From assembly GCF_017573505.1 (NCBI RefSeq), contig NZ_JAGEOJ010000007.1, forward strand, positions 372,001 through 436,000: DNA of 64,000 nucleotides. The letters are read 5' to 3'. The notes under the pieces were generated by a model. That model saw nothing but the letters and a program-made list of their open reading frames with translations. It ran no database searches and was not told the DNA's origin. Shown piece by piece: positions 14,819-23,227 of this stretch; position 1 is the first letter of the stretch; each line of letters starts with the position of its first letter. Source of the DNA: Actinomadura barringtoniae. GTDB taxonomy: Bacteria; Actinomycetota; Actinomycetes; Streptosporangiales; Streptosporangiaceae. Both the position numbers and the translations under genes were made by a program.

Positions 14819-14902
14819 GACGGCCTCCTGTCGATCGGGGGGTCGAATTCGAACGTCGTCGTTGCTCTTGTCGTCGTGTCTCTGTCGATGTCGGCGGGCA
14901 GG

Positions 14903-15841
14903 TCAGGTGAGGAGGGCTCGGTCCAGGTCGGGGCGGGGGTGGAGGCGTACCAGGTCGCGGCGGATGTCGTTCGGGCCGGGCATGCGGCTGGCGGGCTGGC
15001 CGACCGCGGCGGCGCCCCAGGCGAGGCCCTCGCGGAGGGCGGCGGGGCCCTGCGCGCCGGCGGAGAGGAAACCGGCGAGGAGCGCGTCACCTGCGCCGAC
15101 CGTGCTGTTGGGGTTCTCGACCGGCGCGGAACCGGCCGTGATCCCTTCGTCGTCGACGAGCACGGCGCCGTCCGCGCCGAGGCTCACCAGGACGGTTCGG
15201 GCGCCGCGGGCGCGCAGGGCCCGCGCCGCCTCGATCACGTCGCTGAGCCGGTCGACCGGGCCCCCGACGGCCTCCGCGAGTTCCTCGCGGTTGGGCTTGA
15301 TCAGGTCGGGTCCGGCCGCGACGGCGGCGAGCAGCGCGGGCCCGCTGGTGTCCACGGCCACCCGGATGCCCGCCGGGACGAACGCCTTGCACAGCTCGGC
15401 GTAGATCGTCTCCGGGACGCCGGGCGGGATGCTGCCGCAGCCGACCACCCAGCTCGCCGAGTCGGCCTCGGTGGCGACGACCTTGGCCACCGCGTCGAGC
15501 TCGCCGCGCGACAGCGGTCCGCCCGGCTCGTTCAACTTGGTGACCAGGCCGCCGGGCTCGGCGATCGTCACGTTGGAACGGGTGTGCCCGGCGGACGGCA
15601 CCGCGCGCACCTTCATGCCCTCGGCCTCCAGCATCCGGCGGAGCTGGTCGCCGTCGGGTCCGCCGACCGGGACCACCGCGGTCGAGTCGATGCCGTTGGC
15701 CAGCAGCGCCCGCGACACGTTCACGCCCTTGCCGCCGGGGTCCAGGCGTGCCGAACGGGTCCGGATCACGGCGCCGCGGGTCAGCGAGTCGACCTCGATC
15801 GTGCGGTCCAGGCTCGGGTTCAGGGTCACGGTGACGATCAC
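14903..15841 (-). CDS. fruK: PfkB-family 1-phosphofructokinase-like kinase
   Basis: This is a 312-residue ribokinase-fold enzyme with TVTLNPSLDRTI at the N-terminus, GGKGVNVSR (36-44) and the ATP/anion-hole motif NSTVGAGDALLAGF with catalytic D252. These match the FruK/LacC subgroup, acting on fructose 1-phosphate or tagatose 6-phosphate. Its ATG (15841) overlaps the DeoR stop in an ATGA. In a mannitol-type PTS unit the expected product would be fructose 6-phosphate, so a FruK-like kinase is noteworthy. It could serve fructose 1-phosphate, or act as a minor 6-phosphofructokinase. No aldolase gene is present nearby. Confidence 0.85.
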   Translation of the reverse strand: MIVTVTLNPSLDRTIEVDSLTRGAVIRTRSARLDPGGKGVNVSRALLANGIDSTAVVPVGGPDGDQLRRMLEAEGMKVRAVPSAGHTRSNVTIAEPGGLVTKLNEPGGPLSRGELDAVAKVVATEADSASWVVGCGSIPPGVPETIYAELCKAFVPAGIRVAVDTSGPALLAAVAAGPDLIKPNREELAEAVGGPVDRLSDVIEAARALRARGARTVLVSLGADGAVLVDDEGITAGSAPVENPNSTVGAGDALLAGFLSAGAQGPAALREGLAWGAAAVGQPASRMPGPNDIRRDLVRLHPRPDLDRALLT

Positions 15842-16599
15842 GCGAGGACCATCCGGATGCCCGCCTGCTCGAACCCGTCGGCGAGCTCCTGGTCGAGCGC
15901 GTCGTCGGTGATCAGGGTGTCGATGTCGGCGAGGTCGGCGAACCGGGCGAGGTAGTCGATGCCGACCTTGGTGTGGTCGGCGAGGATCACCGACCGCCGG
16001 GCCGCGCCGATCATCGCCCGCTTCATGGCGCCCTCCGCGGGGTCGGGCGTGGTGAAGCCCCGCTCGAGGGACACCCCGTTGGTGCCCATGAAGGCAACGT
16101 CGGCGTACAAATGTTCCAGCATGTGCAGGCTCCCGTCGTCGACGGTGGCGAGCGTCCGGCGCCGTACCCGGCCGCCCAGCATGATCACGGTGAGGTTGGG
16201 GCGGGCGGCGAGGGTGGCCGCGAGCGGCGGGGAGTTGACCACGACCGTCAGCTCCCGGTCCACCGGCAGTGCCTCGGCGAGCCGTTCGGACGTGGACCCG
16301 GCATCGATGATCACCGAGCCCTCGTCCGGCAGCTCGGCCAGCGCCGCCTTGGCGATGCGCTCCTTCTCGGCGGTCATCACCGAGTTGCGCGCCGACAGCG
16401 CCGGCTCGAACCCGAGCCGTTCCACCGGGATGGCCCCGCCGTGCACCCGCCGGACGACACCGGCGCGCTCCAGCACGGTCAGGTCCCTGCGGATGGTCTC
16501 GCCGGTCACCGACAGGGTCTCCGCCAGCCCGACGACATCGACGCGCCCACCCGAACGGGCCCGCCGAAGGATCTCGGCCCGCCTCTCCTCCGCGTACAT
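15838..16599 (-). CDS. DeoR-family repressor of the PTS unit
   Basis: The 253-residue regulator has an N-terminal DeoR winged helix (VTGETIRRDLTVLE) and a DeoRC sensor with IIDAGSTS, VVVNSPP, VIMLGGRVRR and ILADHTKVG. It is the first gene of the PTS unit and overlaps the kinase gene by 4 bp, so it is presumably an autoregulated repressor released by a sugar phosphate such as fructose 1-phosphate. The promoter side (16600-16645) has TGTTGATT, TGTTGGTT and TGTGTTT in loose tandem, a plausible DeoR site. A close paralogue is at 2998-3759. Confidence 0.9.
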   Translation of the reverse strand: MYAEERRAEILRRARSGGRVDVVGLAETLSVTGETIRRDLTVLERAGVVRRVHGGAIPVERLGFEPALSARNSVMTAEKERIAKAALAELPDEGSVIIDAGSTSERLAEALPVDRELTVVVNSPPLAATLAARPNLTVIMLGGRVRRRTLATVDDGSLHMLEHLYADVAFMGTNGVSLERGFTTPDPAEGAMKRAMIGAARRSVILADHTKVGIDYLARFADLADIDTLITDDALDQELADGFEQAGIRMVLA

Positions 16600-16946
16600 G
16601 TTGATTCGCTCCTGGTTATGTTGGTTCTTCTGTGTTTAGCCCTCCATCCCACGCGCGGTCAACCCCCGAACGCCAACGATTTGTGACCGCGATCACCCCG
16701 GCGCCGCCCGGCGACCACCCCGAGGGCGGGCGCCGGCAGCCGCCTCACGTACGCGCACATGAACGTGCGTGCGGACGAGCGCGCGAACGTGCGTGCGCGA
16801 AATTGCGCGCGAAATAAGCCGCGATCCATTTAACGAATGAACCCTAAGATTCCTTACAAGACACTTAACGCGACGCTAAAAGCGGAGCGCGAAAACGTTG
16901 ATATGAACGCATTATCTGGAAGCTCCCGACGCGAGAGGGAAGATCA
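16600..16946. promoter_or_regulatory. divergent regulatory region, PTS unit and secreted protein
   Basis: The left part holds the presumed PTS promoter. The middle (about 16745-16815) is a low-complexity run with two copies of GAACGTGCGTGCG and a GCGCGC tail. The right part turns AT-rich and contains CCTAAGATTCCTTAC (16843-16857), then AAGACACTTAA (16858-16868), the 11-mer also found before the glycosyltransferase gene. CTTA/CTAA elements fall at 16844, 16853, 16864 and 16876. No reading frame here looks real. Confidence 0.6.
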
Positions 16947-17747
16947 ATGCGTGTCATCCGAAAAAAGGTTCTGGTCGGCGCGACCGCCCTGGCGACCGGG
17001 GCGGCCGCACTCACCGGAGCGGTGGCGCTCTCCTCGGGCTCAGCGAGCGCCAAGAACAACGTCGATCTCTCGGACCTCAAGATGATCGACACCTGCCCGC
17101 AGATGGAAACGCAGACCAGGTACAAGGCCGATCGGTGCCAGTTCGAGCCGACGAGCTACGAGTCCTACCAGAGCAAGTTCTACATTCCAGACGGCGACAT
17201 GAACGCCTGGAACTGCGGTTCGGAGGTCGCCGACCACCAGTGGCAGCTCACCGTCGTCGAGCAGCAGACCAACAGCCTCGGGATCGACTTCCACGTGGGC
17301 GTCGAGCTCTTCAAGATCGTGGAAGCGTCGGTCACGCTCAAGTACGGCCATGAGTGGATGCACGGCACCTGGCAGTGGACCGGCAACACCGAGCACATCG
17401 CCCCGGGCAAGGTCGGTTGGATGGAGATGTCCACCGAGATGCTCAAGGTCAACGGCAACTGGAAGATGAACTTCGGTGACCCCGTCGCCTTCGACCCGAA
17501 GGGCGACCCCGGCGGCTACCACTACGAGTGGACCCTGTTCGGCTACTCCCAGACAGCGCAGAAGAAGGAAGGCAACCGCAGCGTCGTCTTCAAGGACCGC
17601 GACATGACCCCGGAGGAGAAGGAGCGGGTCTGCGGCAGCAAGGGCCTCGGCCCGGGTGAGCCGCCCCCCGGCACCCAGAACAAGGCCGTCGTGAACAACC
17701 CCGGCCTGGTACTCACTCCGCTCGACCCGACCCAGCCCGACATGTAG
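16947..17747 (+). CDS. secreted protein of unknown function
   Basis: The 266-residue product starts at ATG 16947 (GAGGGAAG upstream) with a signal peptide, cleavage likely after SASA at about residue 35. The mature part has four Cys residues and alternating polar/hydrophobic strands: QWQLTVVEQQTNSLG, FHVGVELFKIVEASVTLKYG, then HEWMHGTWQWTG and IAPGKVGWMEMSTEM. This strand pattern with a Trp-rich turn recalls aerolysin/ETX-MTX2-like beta proteins, but I see no decisive motif and do not assign a toxin function. The C-terminus is Pro-rich. The promoter shares an 11-mer with the glycosyltransferase unit. Confidence 0.7.
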   Translation: MRVIRKKVLVGATALATGAAALTGAVALSSGSASAKNNVDLSDLKMIDTCPQMETQTRYKADRCQFEPTSYESYQSKFYIPDGDMNAWNCGSEVADHQWQLTVVEQQTNSLGIDFHVGVELFKIVEASVTLKYGHEWMHGTWQWTGNTEHIAPGKVGWMEMSTEMLKVNGNWKMNFGDPVAFDPKGDPGGYHYEWTLFGYSQTAQKKEGNRSVVFKDRDMTPEEKERVCGSKGLGPGEPPPGTQNKAVVNNPGLVLTPLDPTQPDM

Positions 17748-17852
17748 CCGACCCGTCCGGTCCCGATCCGTCCGTCCCTCGACCCCGTCCGTCCCTCGAC
17801 CAGCCCCACCTCTGCGCACCTGAGTCACCTCTTGCACCCCGGTCGAAGCCCT

Positions 17853-17868
17853 CACCCCGGCCGGGGTG
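17853..17868. terminator. bidirectional hairpin between convergent genes
   Basis: CACCCCGGCCGGGGTG is a perfect 16-bp palindrome between the secreted-protein gene (ending 17747) and the MFS gene (ending 17898, opposite strand). Two copies of CCGTCCGTCCCTCGAC lie just before it (about 17766-17800). It probably ends one or both transcripts. Confidence 0.5.
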
Positions 17869-17897
17869 CCAACGCGCGCTCAAAGCGGGCGGTGGTC

Positions 17898-19343
17898 TCA
17901 GTGGCCTTGCTGGGCGTGCTTGGGGAGGAGGCCGACCAGGAGCAGGGTGACCAGGAAGAGGGCGGCGGCCAGGCCGGTGATGAGTTCGCCGGCGTCGAAG
18001 AAGCCGCCGTGCGCGGCCTGGGCGAAGAAGGCGGTGCCCAGGGCGGCGGCGCCGGTGGCGTTGGCGAACTGCTGGGCGGCGTTGAGCATGCCGGAGCCGG
18101 TGCCGACCTCGTCGGAGGTCGCGTCGCCGAGGACGTAGTCGAAGATCGGAATGAAGACCAGGCCGGAGCCGAAGCCGGTGATCAGCAGCGCGGGCGCGAG
18201 GGTCCAGGAGGTCAGCGAGTCCTGGGTGTACGCGACGGTCACGCCGAGGACGACCAGGCCGGCGGCGGCGATGCCGAGACCGAGGTGCAGGGTGGCGCGG
18301 CCGAGCCGTTCGGCCAGGAAGGCACCGGCGAGGCCGACGGCGACCGCACTGCCCAGAGCCCAGGGGATCAGGGTCAGGCCGGTGTGCAGAGGCGTCCAGT
18401 GCGCGCCCAGCTGGAGCATCAGGTTGAGCGCGAGCTGGAAGCCGGTGAGCCCGGCGTAGAAGCCGCCGACGATCACGAGGCCGACGATGAAGCTGCGCTT
18501 GCGGAAGAGGGTCGGGGCGATCACCGGGTGGGCGCTGCGGCGTTCGGACCAGGCGAACAGCGCGAGGACCGGGACCGAGGCGGCCATCATGGCGTACGTC
18601 CAGAGCGGCCAGCCGAGCTCGCGGCCCTGCACCAGGGGGATGATCAGCAGCGCCGAGGCCAGGGTGAGCAGGCCGACGCCGCGCAGGTCCAGGCGTGCGG
18701 TGGTGTCCTCACCGGCGTTGCGGGGCAGGAAGAGCGCGCCCAGAAGCAGGGCGGCGACGCCGATCGGGACGTTGATCAGGAAGATCGAGCGCCACTCGCT
18801 GCCGAAGAGGTTCAGGTGCAGCAGCCAGCCCGCCAGGATCGGGCCGGCCACGGTGGCCAGGCCCATGATCGGGCCGAACGGGATGAGCGCCCGGCGCAGG
18901 TGCTGCGGCAGGAAGACGATCTTCACGAGCGCGAAGCCCTGCGGGATCATCACCGATCCGCACAGGCCCTGCAGAACGCGGGCGCCGATCAGGAACCAGA
19001 CGCCCGGCGCGAGGCCGCAGGCCAGTGAGGCGAGGGTGAATCCGGCCAGGCCCGCCAGGAACAGCCGGCGGCGGCCGACCAGGTCGCCGAGCCGGCCCGA
19101 GGTGACCAGGCCGAGGGCGAACGCCGCGGTGTAGGCGGCCGGCACCCACTGCACGGTGGAGTCGGCGCCGCCCAGGTCGGCGCGGATCGAGGGGCCGGCG
19201 AGGTTGGCGACGGTCGAGTCGAGCACGTCCATGATGTCGGCGACGACCACGACCGCGAGGACCAGCCAGGCCCGGCGCAGAGGCAGGACGGGGGACTCGA
19301 CGGCGGGCGACCGTGCCACTGGAGAACTAAGTTCAGTAGTCAT
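17898..19343 (-). CDS. MFS drug-efflux transporter, EmrB/QacA (DHA2, 14-TM) type
   Basis: The 481-residue protein has about 14 membrane helices. It shows the MFS signature D-VLDSTVANLAGPSI in TM1, the loop GRLGDLVGRRRLF and the antiporter motif C-like GPILAGWLL. It should export drugs or toxic metabolites using the proton gradient. It is divergent from a TetR gene, with three copies of the same 11-bp palindrome between and at the start of the two genes, a classical efflux pump/repressor pair. The first codons (TTELSS) are themselves part of an operator copy. Confidence 0.92.
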   Translation of the reverse strand: MTTELSSPVARSPAVESPVLPLRRAWLVLAVVVVADIMDVLDSTVANLAGPSIRADLGGADSTVQWVPAAYTAAFALGLVTSGRLGDLVGRRRLFLAGLAGFTLASLACGLAPGVWFLIGARVLQGLCGSVMIPQGFALVKIVFLPQHLRRALIPFGPIMGLATVAGPILAGWLLHLNLFGSEWRSIFLINVPIGVAALLLGALFLPRNAGEDTTARLDLRGVGLLTLASALLIIPLVQGRELGWPLWTYAMMAASVPVLALFAWSERRSAHPVIAPTLFRKRSFIVGLVIVGGFYAGLTGFQLALNLMLQLGAHWTPLHTGLTLIPWALGSAVAVGLAGAFLAERLGRATLHLGLGIAAAGLVVLGVTVAYTQDSLTSWTLAPALLITGFGSGLVFIPIFDYVLGDATSDEVGTGSGMLNAAQQFANATGAAALGTAFFAQAAHGGFFDAGELITGLAAALFLVTLLLVGLLPKHAQQGH

Positions 19344-19373
19344 GAACTAAGTTCTATGTGGCGAACTTAGTTC
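19324..19373. promoter_or_regulatory. three TetR operator palindromes
   Basis: GAACTAAGTTC at 19324-19334 and 19344-19354 and GAACTTAGTTC at 19363-19373 form three 11-bp palindromes with centres 20 and 19 bp apart, on nearly the same face of the helix. They cover the MFS start codon and the TetR promoter, so the TetR protein probably represses both genes cooperatively. Confidence 0.85.
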
Positions 19374-19395
19374 TTGTCAACGGTAAGGTGAGGGC

Positions 19396-20133
19396 ATGGC
19401 CCCAGATCCGAAAGCCCGCCGCGCCGCCCGTCACCTCCAGGCGAGCGACCAGACCGGTGACCGCAAGGGCGACGCCTCGGTGCGGCCCGCGCCGCGCCGC
19501 GAGCCCCTCACGGTCGACCGCATCGTCGACGCGGCGCTGCGCGTGGTCGCGACCCAGGGCTATGACGCGCTGACGATCCGCGCCATCACCGGCGAGCTGG
19601 GCACCAGCCCGTCCTCGGTGTACGCGCACGTGGTCAACAAGGCCGACATCGACGACCTGATCATCGGGCGGCTCAGCTCCGAGCTCGTTCTGCCCGAGCC
19701 CGACGCGGAGCGGTGGCGGGAGCAGCTCCTGCACGTGTACGGCCAGATCCGCGATCAGTACCTGCGTTATCCCGGCATCTCACGCGCCGCGCTGGCGACC
19801 GTCTCCACCAACCTGGAGACCCTGCGGGTCGGCGAGGCCATCCTGGCGATCCTGCTCGCGGGCGGGGTCGAGCCCCAGACCGCCGCCTGGGCACGGGACT
19901 CGCTGTCCCTGTACGTCGCCGCGTACACCATGGAGATCGCGCTGGTCCGCGCGCGTCAGACCGATCATGACCAGGAGTGGGTCGTCGATCGCGACGAGCT
20001 GATGGGCCGCCTCCGCGCCCTGCCCCAAGACCAGTTCCCGCAGACCAGAGCCCATGCCGCCGAGCTGACCTCCGGCAGCGGCCACCAGCGATTCGACTTC
20101 ACGCTCAATCTGATGCTCGACGGCCTCACCTGA
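19396..20133 (+). CDS. TetR-family repressor of the adjacent efflux pump
   Basis: The 245-residue protein starts at ATG 19396 after AAGGTGAG. An unusual 35-residue basic N-terminal extension precedes the TetR helix-turn-helix (LTVDRIVDAALRVVATQGYD, then ITGELGTSPSSVYAHVVNK at about 52-72). The C-terminal part (LLHVYGQIRDQYLRYPG, ETLRVGEAILAILLAGG) is like the TetR_C ligand-binding domain of tetracycline-type repressors. Divergent position and shared operators identify the MFS transporter as its target. The inducer is unknown. Confidence 0.9.
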   Translation: MAPDPKARRAARHLQASDQTGDRKGDASVRPAPRREPLTVDRIVDAALRVVATQGYDALTIRAITGELGTSPSSVYAHVVNKADIDDLIIGRLSSELVLPEPDAERWREQLLHVYGQIRDQYLRYPGISRAALATVSTNLETLRVGEAILAILLAGGVEPQTAAWARDSLSLYVAAYTMEIALVRARQTDHDQEWVVDRDELMGRLRALPQDQFPQTRAHAAELTSGSGHQRFDFTLNLMLDGLT

Positions 20134-20147
20134 CGGCGGCGTTTCGA

Positions 20148-20729
20148 TCACCAGCTCGTTTTGAGAACGTTCACCTTGGCCTTCGCGGTGCACCCCGGCG
20201 GGAGCTGCGTAAAGGAGATGTTGCCGGTCCGGTCGCGGTGGCTTCGGTCGAGCAGTTTGCGGCAATCGCTGTCCACGGTCGCGACGAAAACGGTGAACAC
20301 CCTCCCGATATCTCGCTTGCCGTCGCCAATGGGCTTCAGAAGGAAACGCCATTCGCGGTTCGGCGCGATCACGGGGCCGTTGTCGATGAGGTAATACTGC
20401 CCGTTGTAGGCGAGCACGAAGAGGCGCAGAACGGAGTCGTGCAGGTCACCGGCATGGCCCTGGACCAGCACGCCTTGCCGGCCGTTCACTTTCGTCAGCT
20501 CGCGCGGCGCCTCGATGGTCACCTGCTGTCCTTGCGACGGCTTGGACGACGTCGAGGTCAGCGGTTGTGGCACCGGCGGGGGAACGTCGTTGCTGGTCTC
20601 GTTGCCGCCGGCGTACAGCCCCTGCGTACCGGCGAACGACACCAGAACGGCCGAGACTGTCCCAACAAGCCAAAAGAAGAGGTATTTCCGCTGGAAACCA
20701 CGGGGGGCGGGCCGCGAACCATGGCTCAT
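20148..20729 (-). CDS. membrane-anchored protein, paralogue of the heptad-repeat protein's outer domain
   Basis: From ATG 20729 (GAGGAG upstream) the protein has 193 residues: a short basic tail, one membrane helix (about 18-38, FFWLVGTVSAVLVSFAG), a Ser/Pro linker and an extracytoplasmic domain with VTIEAPRELTKVNGR, GHAGDLHDSVLRLFVLAYNG, ADSDC-like and LPPGC positions. It aligns through its whole length with residues about 421-627 of the protein at 3857-5740 (VFIFAQDGRYY, GDVGSIFVIMAALAD and KRLPRGC there). It lacks the heptad tract. The domain looks like a small beta-sandwich with a disulfide. No function is known to me. Confidence 0.7.
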   Translation of the reverse strand: MSHGSRPAPRGFQRKYLFFWLVGTVSAVLVSFAGTQGLYAGGNETSNDVPPPVPQPLTSTSSKPSQGQQVTIEAPRELTKVNGRQGVLVQGHAGDLHDSVLRLFVLAYNGQYYLIDNGPVIAPNREWRFLLKPIGDGKRDIGRVFTVFVATVDSDCRKLLDRSHRDRTGNISFTQLPPGCTAKAKVNVLKTSW

Positions 20730-20835
20730 GACCGGGCTCCTCATCGCGCCCGGAGCTCTGCGCGATCTTGGTTATCTTCCGGGTTAAGTTTGTTTCCTTT
20801 GTTTTTAGCGGCGAATGTGTGGGCAGTCAAGGGCC

Positions 20836-21786
20836 CTAGACCGACCCCTGGGCTGACCCCTGGGCCGCCCCCTGAAGCGACCCCTGGCGGCGGCGCCGGG
20901 TCAACGAGAGGAGGTCCCTGGCGGGGCCTGCGGGGCGCTGCCCCTGAGGCCACACCGCGCGAAGCGGACGGCTGAGGTCCAACTCGGGCACGGGCACCGA
21001 AACCAGGCGCCCGTCTGCCAGTTCCTCGGCCACCGCGAGCTCACTGACCGCCGCAGGACCGGCGCCCGACACGGCGGCGGCCTTGATGGCGGTGGTCGAG
21101 CTGAGCTGAAGGAGCGGACGGGCCGGGCCGTCGTACTTCAGGAGAGACCGATCGATGACCTCTCGCGTACCGGAGCCCTCCTCGCGGAGCACGAGCGGCG
21201 TGGCGGCCAGCTCCGCTGCGGTCACCTCGCTGCGGCGGGCCCACGGGTGGCCGGGCGCGACCACGACGACCAGGCGGTCCTCGCTGATGACCGTTCCGCC
21301 AAGGCCCGCCGGGGACGTGCGGCCCTCAACGAAGCCGAGGTCGGCCTCGCCCGCCAGGACCTGCTCGGCCACCGTGGTCGAGTTGGCCGCGCTCAAGGTG
21401 ACGGCCGTGTCCGGATGCGTCTGGCGCAGGGCCAGCAGCCAGCCCGGGACGAGGTACTCGGCGATGGTCATGCTCGCGGCGATGCGCAGGCGGCCGTCGC
21501 GCCCCGCACGCAACGCCTCGATGCCCGCGTCCAGCGCGTGCGCGGCGTCGATCACCTGCTGGGCCCACTCGGCGACCAGGGACCCGGCCTCGGTGGGCCG
21601 CGAGCCGCGCGGTGAACGTTCCAGGAGAGCCACGCCGAGCTGCTGCTCCATCGACTTGATCCGGCCGCTCGCGGCGGGCTGGGTGATGCCCAGCTCCTCG
21701 GCGGCGCGGCCCAGGCTGCCCAGCCGTACGACGGCCAGCAGCAGCTCCAGCGCGCTCAGCTCGGGAACGCGATGTGACAACGGCAT
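20836..21786 (-). CDS. LysR-family regulator
   Basis: The 316-residue regulator has the LysR winged helix at 8-67 (LSALELLLAVVRLGSLGRAAEELGITQPAASGRIKSMEQQLG), an effector domain from about 95 (RLRIAASMTIAEYLVPGWL), and a C-terminal Arg/Gln/Gly-rich tail with SLQGAAQGSAQGSV. The effector domain is of the CysB/CysL type often linked to anions or sulfur. It is divergent from a TDT-family transporter across 94 bp that contains a T-N11-A LysR box, so it likely activates the transporter. Confidence 0.9.
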   Translation of the reverse strand: MPLSHRVPELSALELLLAVVRLGSLGRAAEELGITQPAASGRIKSMEQQLGVALLERSPRGSRPTEAGSLVAEWAQQVIDAAHALDAGIEALRAGRDGRLRIAASMTIAEYLVPGWLLALRQTHPDTAVTLSAANSTTVAEQVLAGEADLGFVEGRTSPAGLGGTVISEDRLVVVVAPGHPWARRSEVTAAELAATPLVLREEGSGTREVIDRSLLKYDGPARPLLQLSSTTAIKAAAVSGAGPAAVSELAVAEELADGRLVSVPVPELDLSRPLRAVWPQGQRPAGPARDLLSLTRRRRQGSLQGAAQGSAQGSV

Positions 21787-21807
21787 GATCCCAGTCTAGG
21801 CAGAGCT

Positions 21808-21824
21808 CATAAGTCGAGCTTATG
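21808..21824. promoter_or_regulatory. LysR box (T-N11-A palindrome)
   Basis: CATAAGTCGAGCTTATG is a 6-bp inverted repeat with a 5-bp centre and fits the T-N11-A rule. It lies 22 bp from the LysR start and 57 bp from the transporter start, the usual place for the recognition site. Confidence 0.75.
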
Positions 21825-21880
21825 TACTCATAGGAACGCGCCCCCTACTGAGCTGCGGTGATCCGGCCGAGAGTGGAGGC

Positions 21881-23164
21881 ATGACCGCAACCGCCACCCG
21901 GGCGACGCTGCCCGGATCGTTCGTCCGCACGGAGCGGCTCCGCCAGCTGGGGCCCAACTGGTACGCCTGCGTCATGGGCACGGCGATCATCGCCACCGGC
22001 GCCTACGCGCTGCCGGTGTCCGTGCCCGGGCAGCACTCCTTCGCGGTCGTCATGTGGGCCGTCTCGTTCGCCATGCTGATCGTGCTGAGCGCCGCGCGCG
22101 GCCTGCACCTGCTGCGGCACCGCGACCAGGCCCGCTTCCAGCTCCTGGAGAACCCGGCCACGGCCGTCTTCTACGGCTGCCCGCCGATGGCGTTCCTCGC
22201 GGTCGGCTTCGGAACGCTGGTGCTCGGGCAGGACGTGCTCGGCGCCGAGGCGGCGGTACGGATCGACGCGGTGCTCTGGACCGCCGGAACGATCTACTCG
22301 CTGGCCGTCGCGTTCGGCATCCCGTACCTGATGATGACCCGCCACGACGTCGGCCACGGCACCGCCAACCCGACGTGGCTGCTGCCGGTCGTCGCGCCGA
22401 TGGTGGCCGCGGCGCTCGGCCCCGCGCTGATCCCGCACCTGCCGGCGGGCGAGCCGCGGAGCCTGATGCTGTACGGCTGCTACGCGCTCTTCGGCGGCAG
22501 CCTGCTCGCGACGCTGATCATCCTTCCGGGCGTGTGGACGCGGCTGATGCACGATCCGCTGCCGCTCGCGATGGTGCCGACGCTGTTCCTGGTCCTCGGG
22601 CCGCTCGGCCAGTCCACGACCGCGGTCAACCAGATCGCCTCCGCCGCCCCTTCCGTGGCGCCGGCGTACGCGGGAGCGATGTCCGCCTTCGCCGTGCTGT
22701 ACGGGGCGTCGGTGATGGGCTTCGCGCTGCTGTGGCTGGCCCTGTCGATCACCGCGACCGTACGGGCGCTGCGCTCGGGCATGCCGTTCGCGATGACCTG
22801 GTGGGCCTACACCTTCCCCCTCGGCACGTGCGTGACCGGCGTCTCCGCCCTGGCCAAGCGCATGGACCTGAACGCCATGACGGTGCTCGCGGTCGGCCTC
22901 TACTTCCTCCTGGTCGCCGCATGGACCATCGCCGCGACCCGCACCCTGCGCGGCATCGTCTCCGGCAGCCTCTTCCAGCCGCCCACCCCGGCGCCGGCGC
23001 CCGCTCCGGCATCCGCTCCGGCATCCGCTCCGGCATCCGCTCCGGCATCCGCGCCCGCCCTGGCATCCGCGCCCGCACCCGCTCCGGCGTCCGCGCCCGC
23101 TCCGGCACGCGGTCCGGCACCCGTCGGCGCGGCTGCACACGCTTCTGGCCTCGGCGGACGCTGA
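21881..23164 (+). CDS. TDT-family (TehA/SLAC1/Mae1) transporter
   Basis: The 427-residue protein has ten hydrophobic helices with LGPNWYACVMGTAIIATG at the start, typical of tellurite-resistance/dicarboxylate transporters (voltage-dependent anion or sulfite export). Residues beyond about 368 form a cytoplasmic tail of Ala-Pro repeats (PAPASAPASAPASAPAS), encoded by near-identical 12-bp units (about 23010-23100). The adjacent CysB-like LysR regulator suggests sulfite, sulfonate or a related anion as substrate, which is inference only. Confidence 0.85.
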   Translation: MTATATRATLPGSFVRTERLRQLGPNWYACVMGTAIIATGAYALPVSVPGQHSFAVVMWAVSFAMLIVLSAARGLHLLRHRDQARFQLLENPATAVFYGCPPMAFLAVGFGTLVLGQDVLGAEAAVRIDAVLWTAGTIYSLAVAFGIPYLMMTRHDVGHGTANPTWLLPVVAPMVAAALGPALIPHLPAGEPRSLMLYGCYALFGGSLLATLIILPGVWTRLMHDPLPLAMVPTLFLVLGPLGQSTTAVNQIASAAPSVAPAYAGAMSAFAVLYGASVMGFALLWLALSITATVRALRSGMPFAMTWWAYTFPLGTCVTGVSALAKRMDLNAMTVLAVGLYFLLVAAWTIAATRTLRGIVSGSLFQPPTPAPAPAPASAPASAPASAPASAPALASAPAPAPASAPAPARGPAPVGAAAHASGLGGR

Positions 23165-23227
23165 AGATCACAGACCGGTCTCGACTGGTCAAGGGCGGTC
23201 AACCCGGAGATCAGGTGGCACGTCTCT

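Noticed and set aside
13058..15955. 965-codon plus-strand open frame across the PTS genes
   Set aside because: It is antisense to EIIA, EIIB, EIIC and PfkB, which all carry catalytic motifs. The translation is low-complexity Arg/Asp/Val typical of a high-GC shadow frame.
16947..17747. Calling the secreted protein a pore-forming toxin
   Set aside because: The strand pattern is suggestive, but no diagnostic motif is visible, so no function was assigned.
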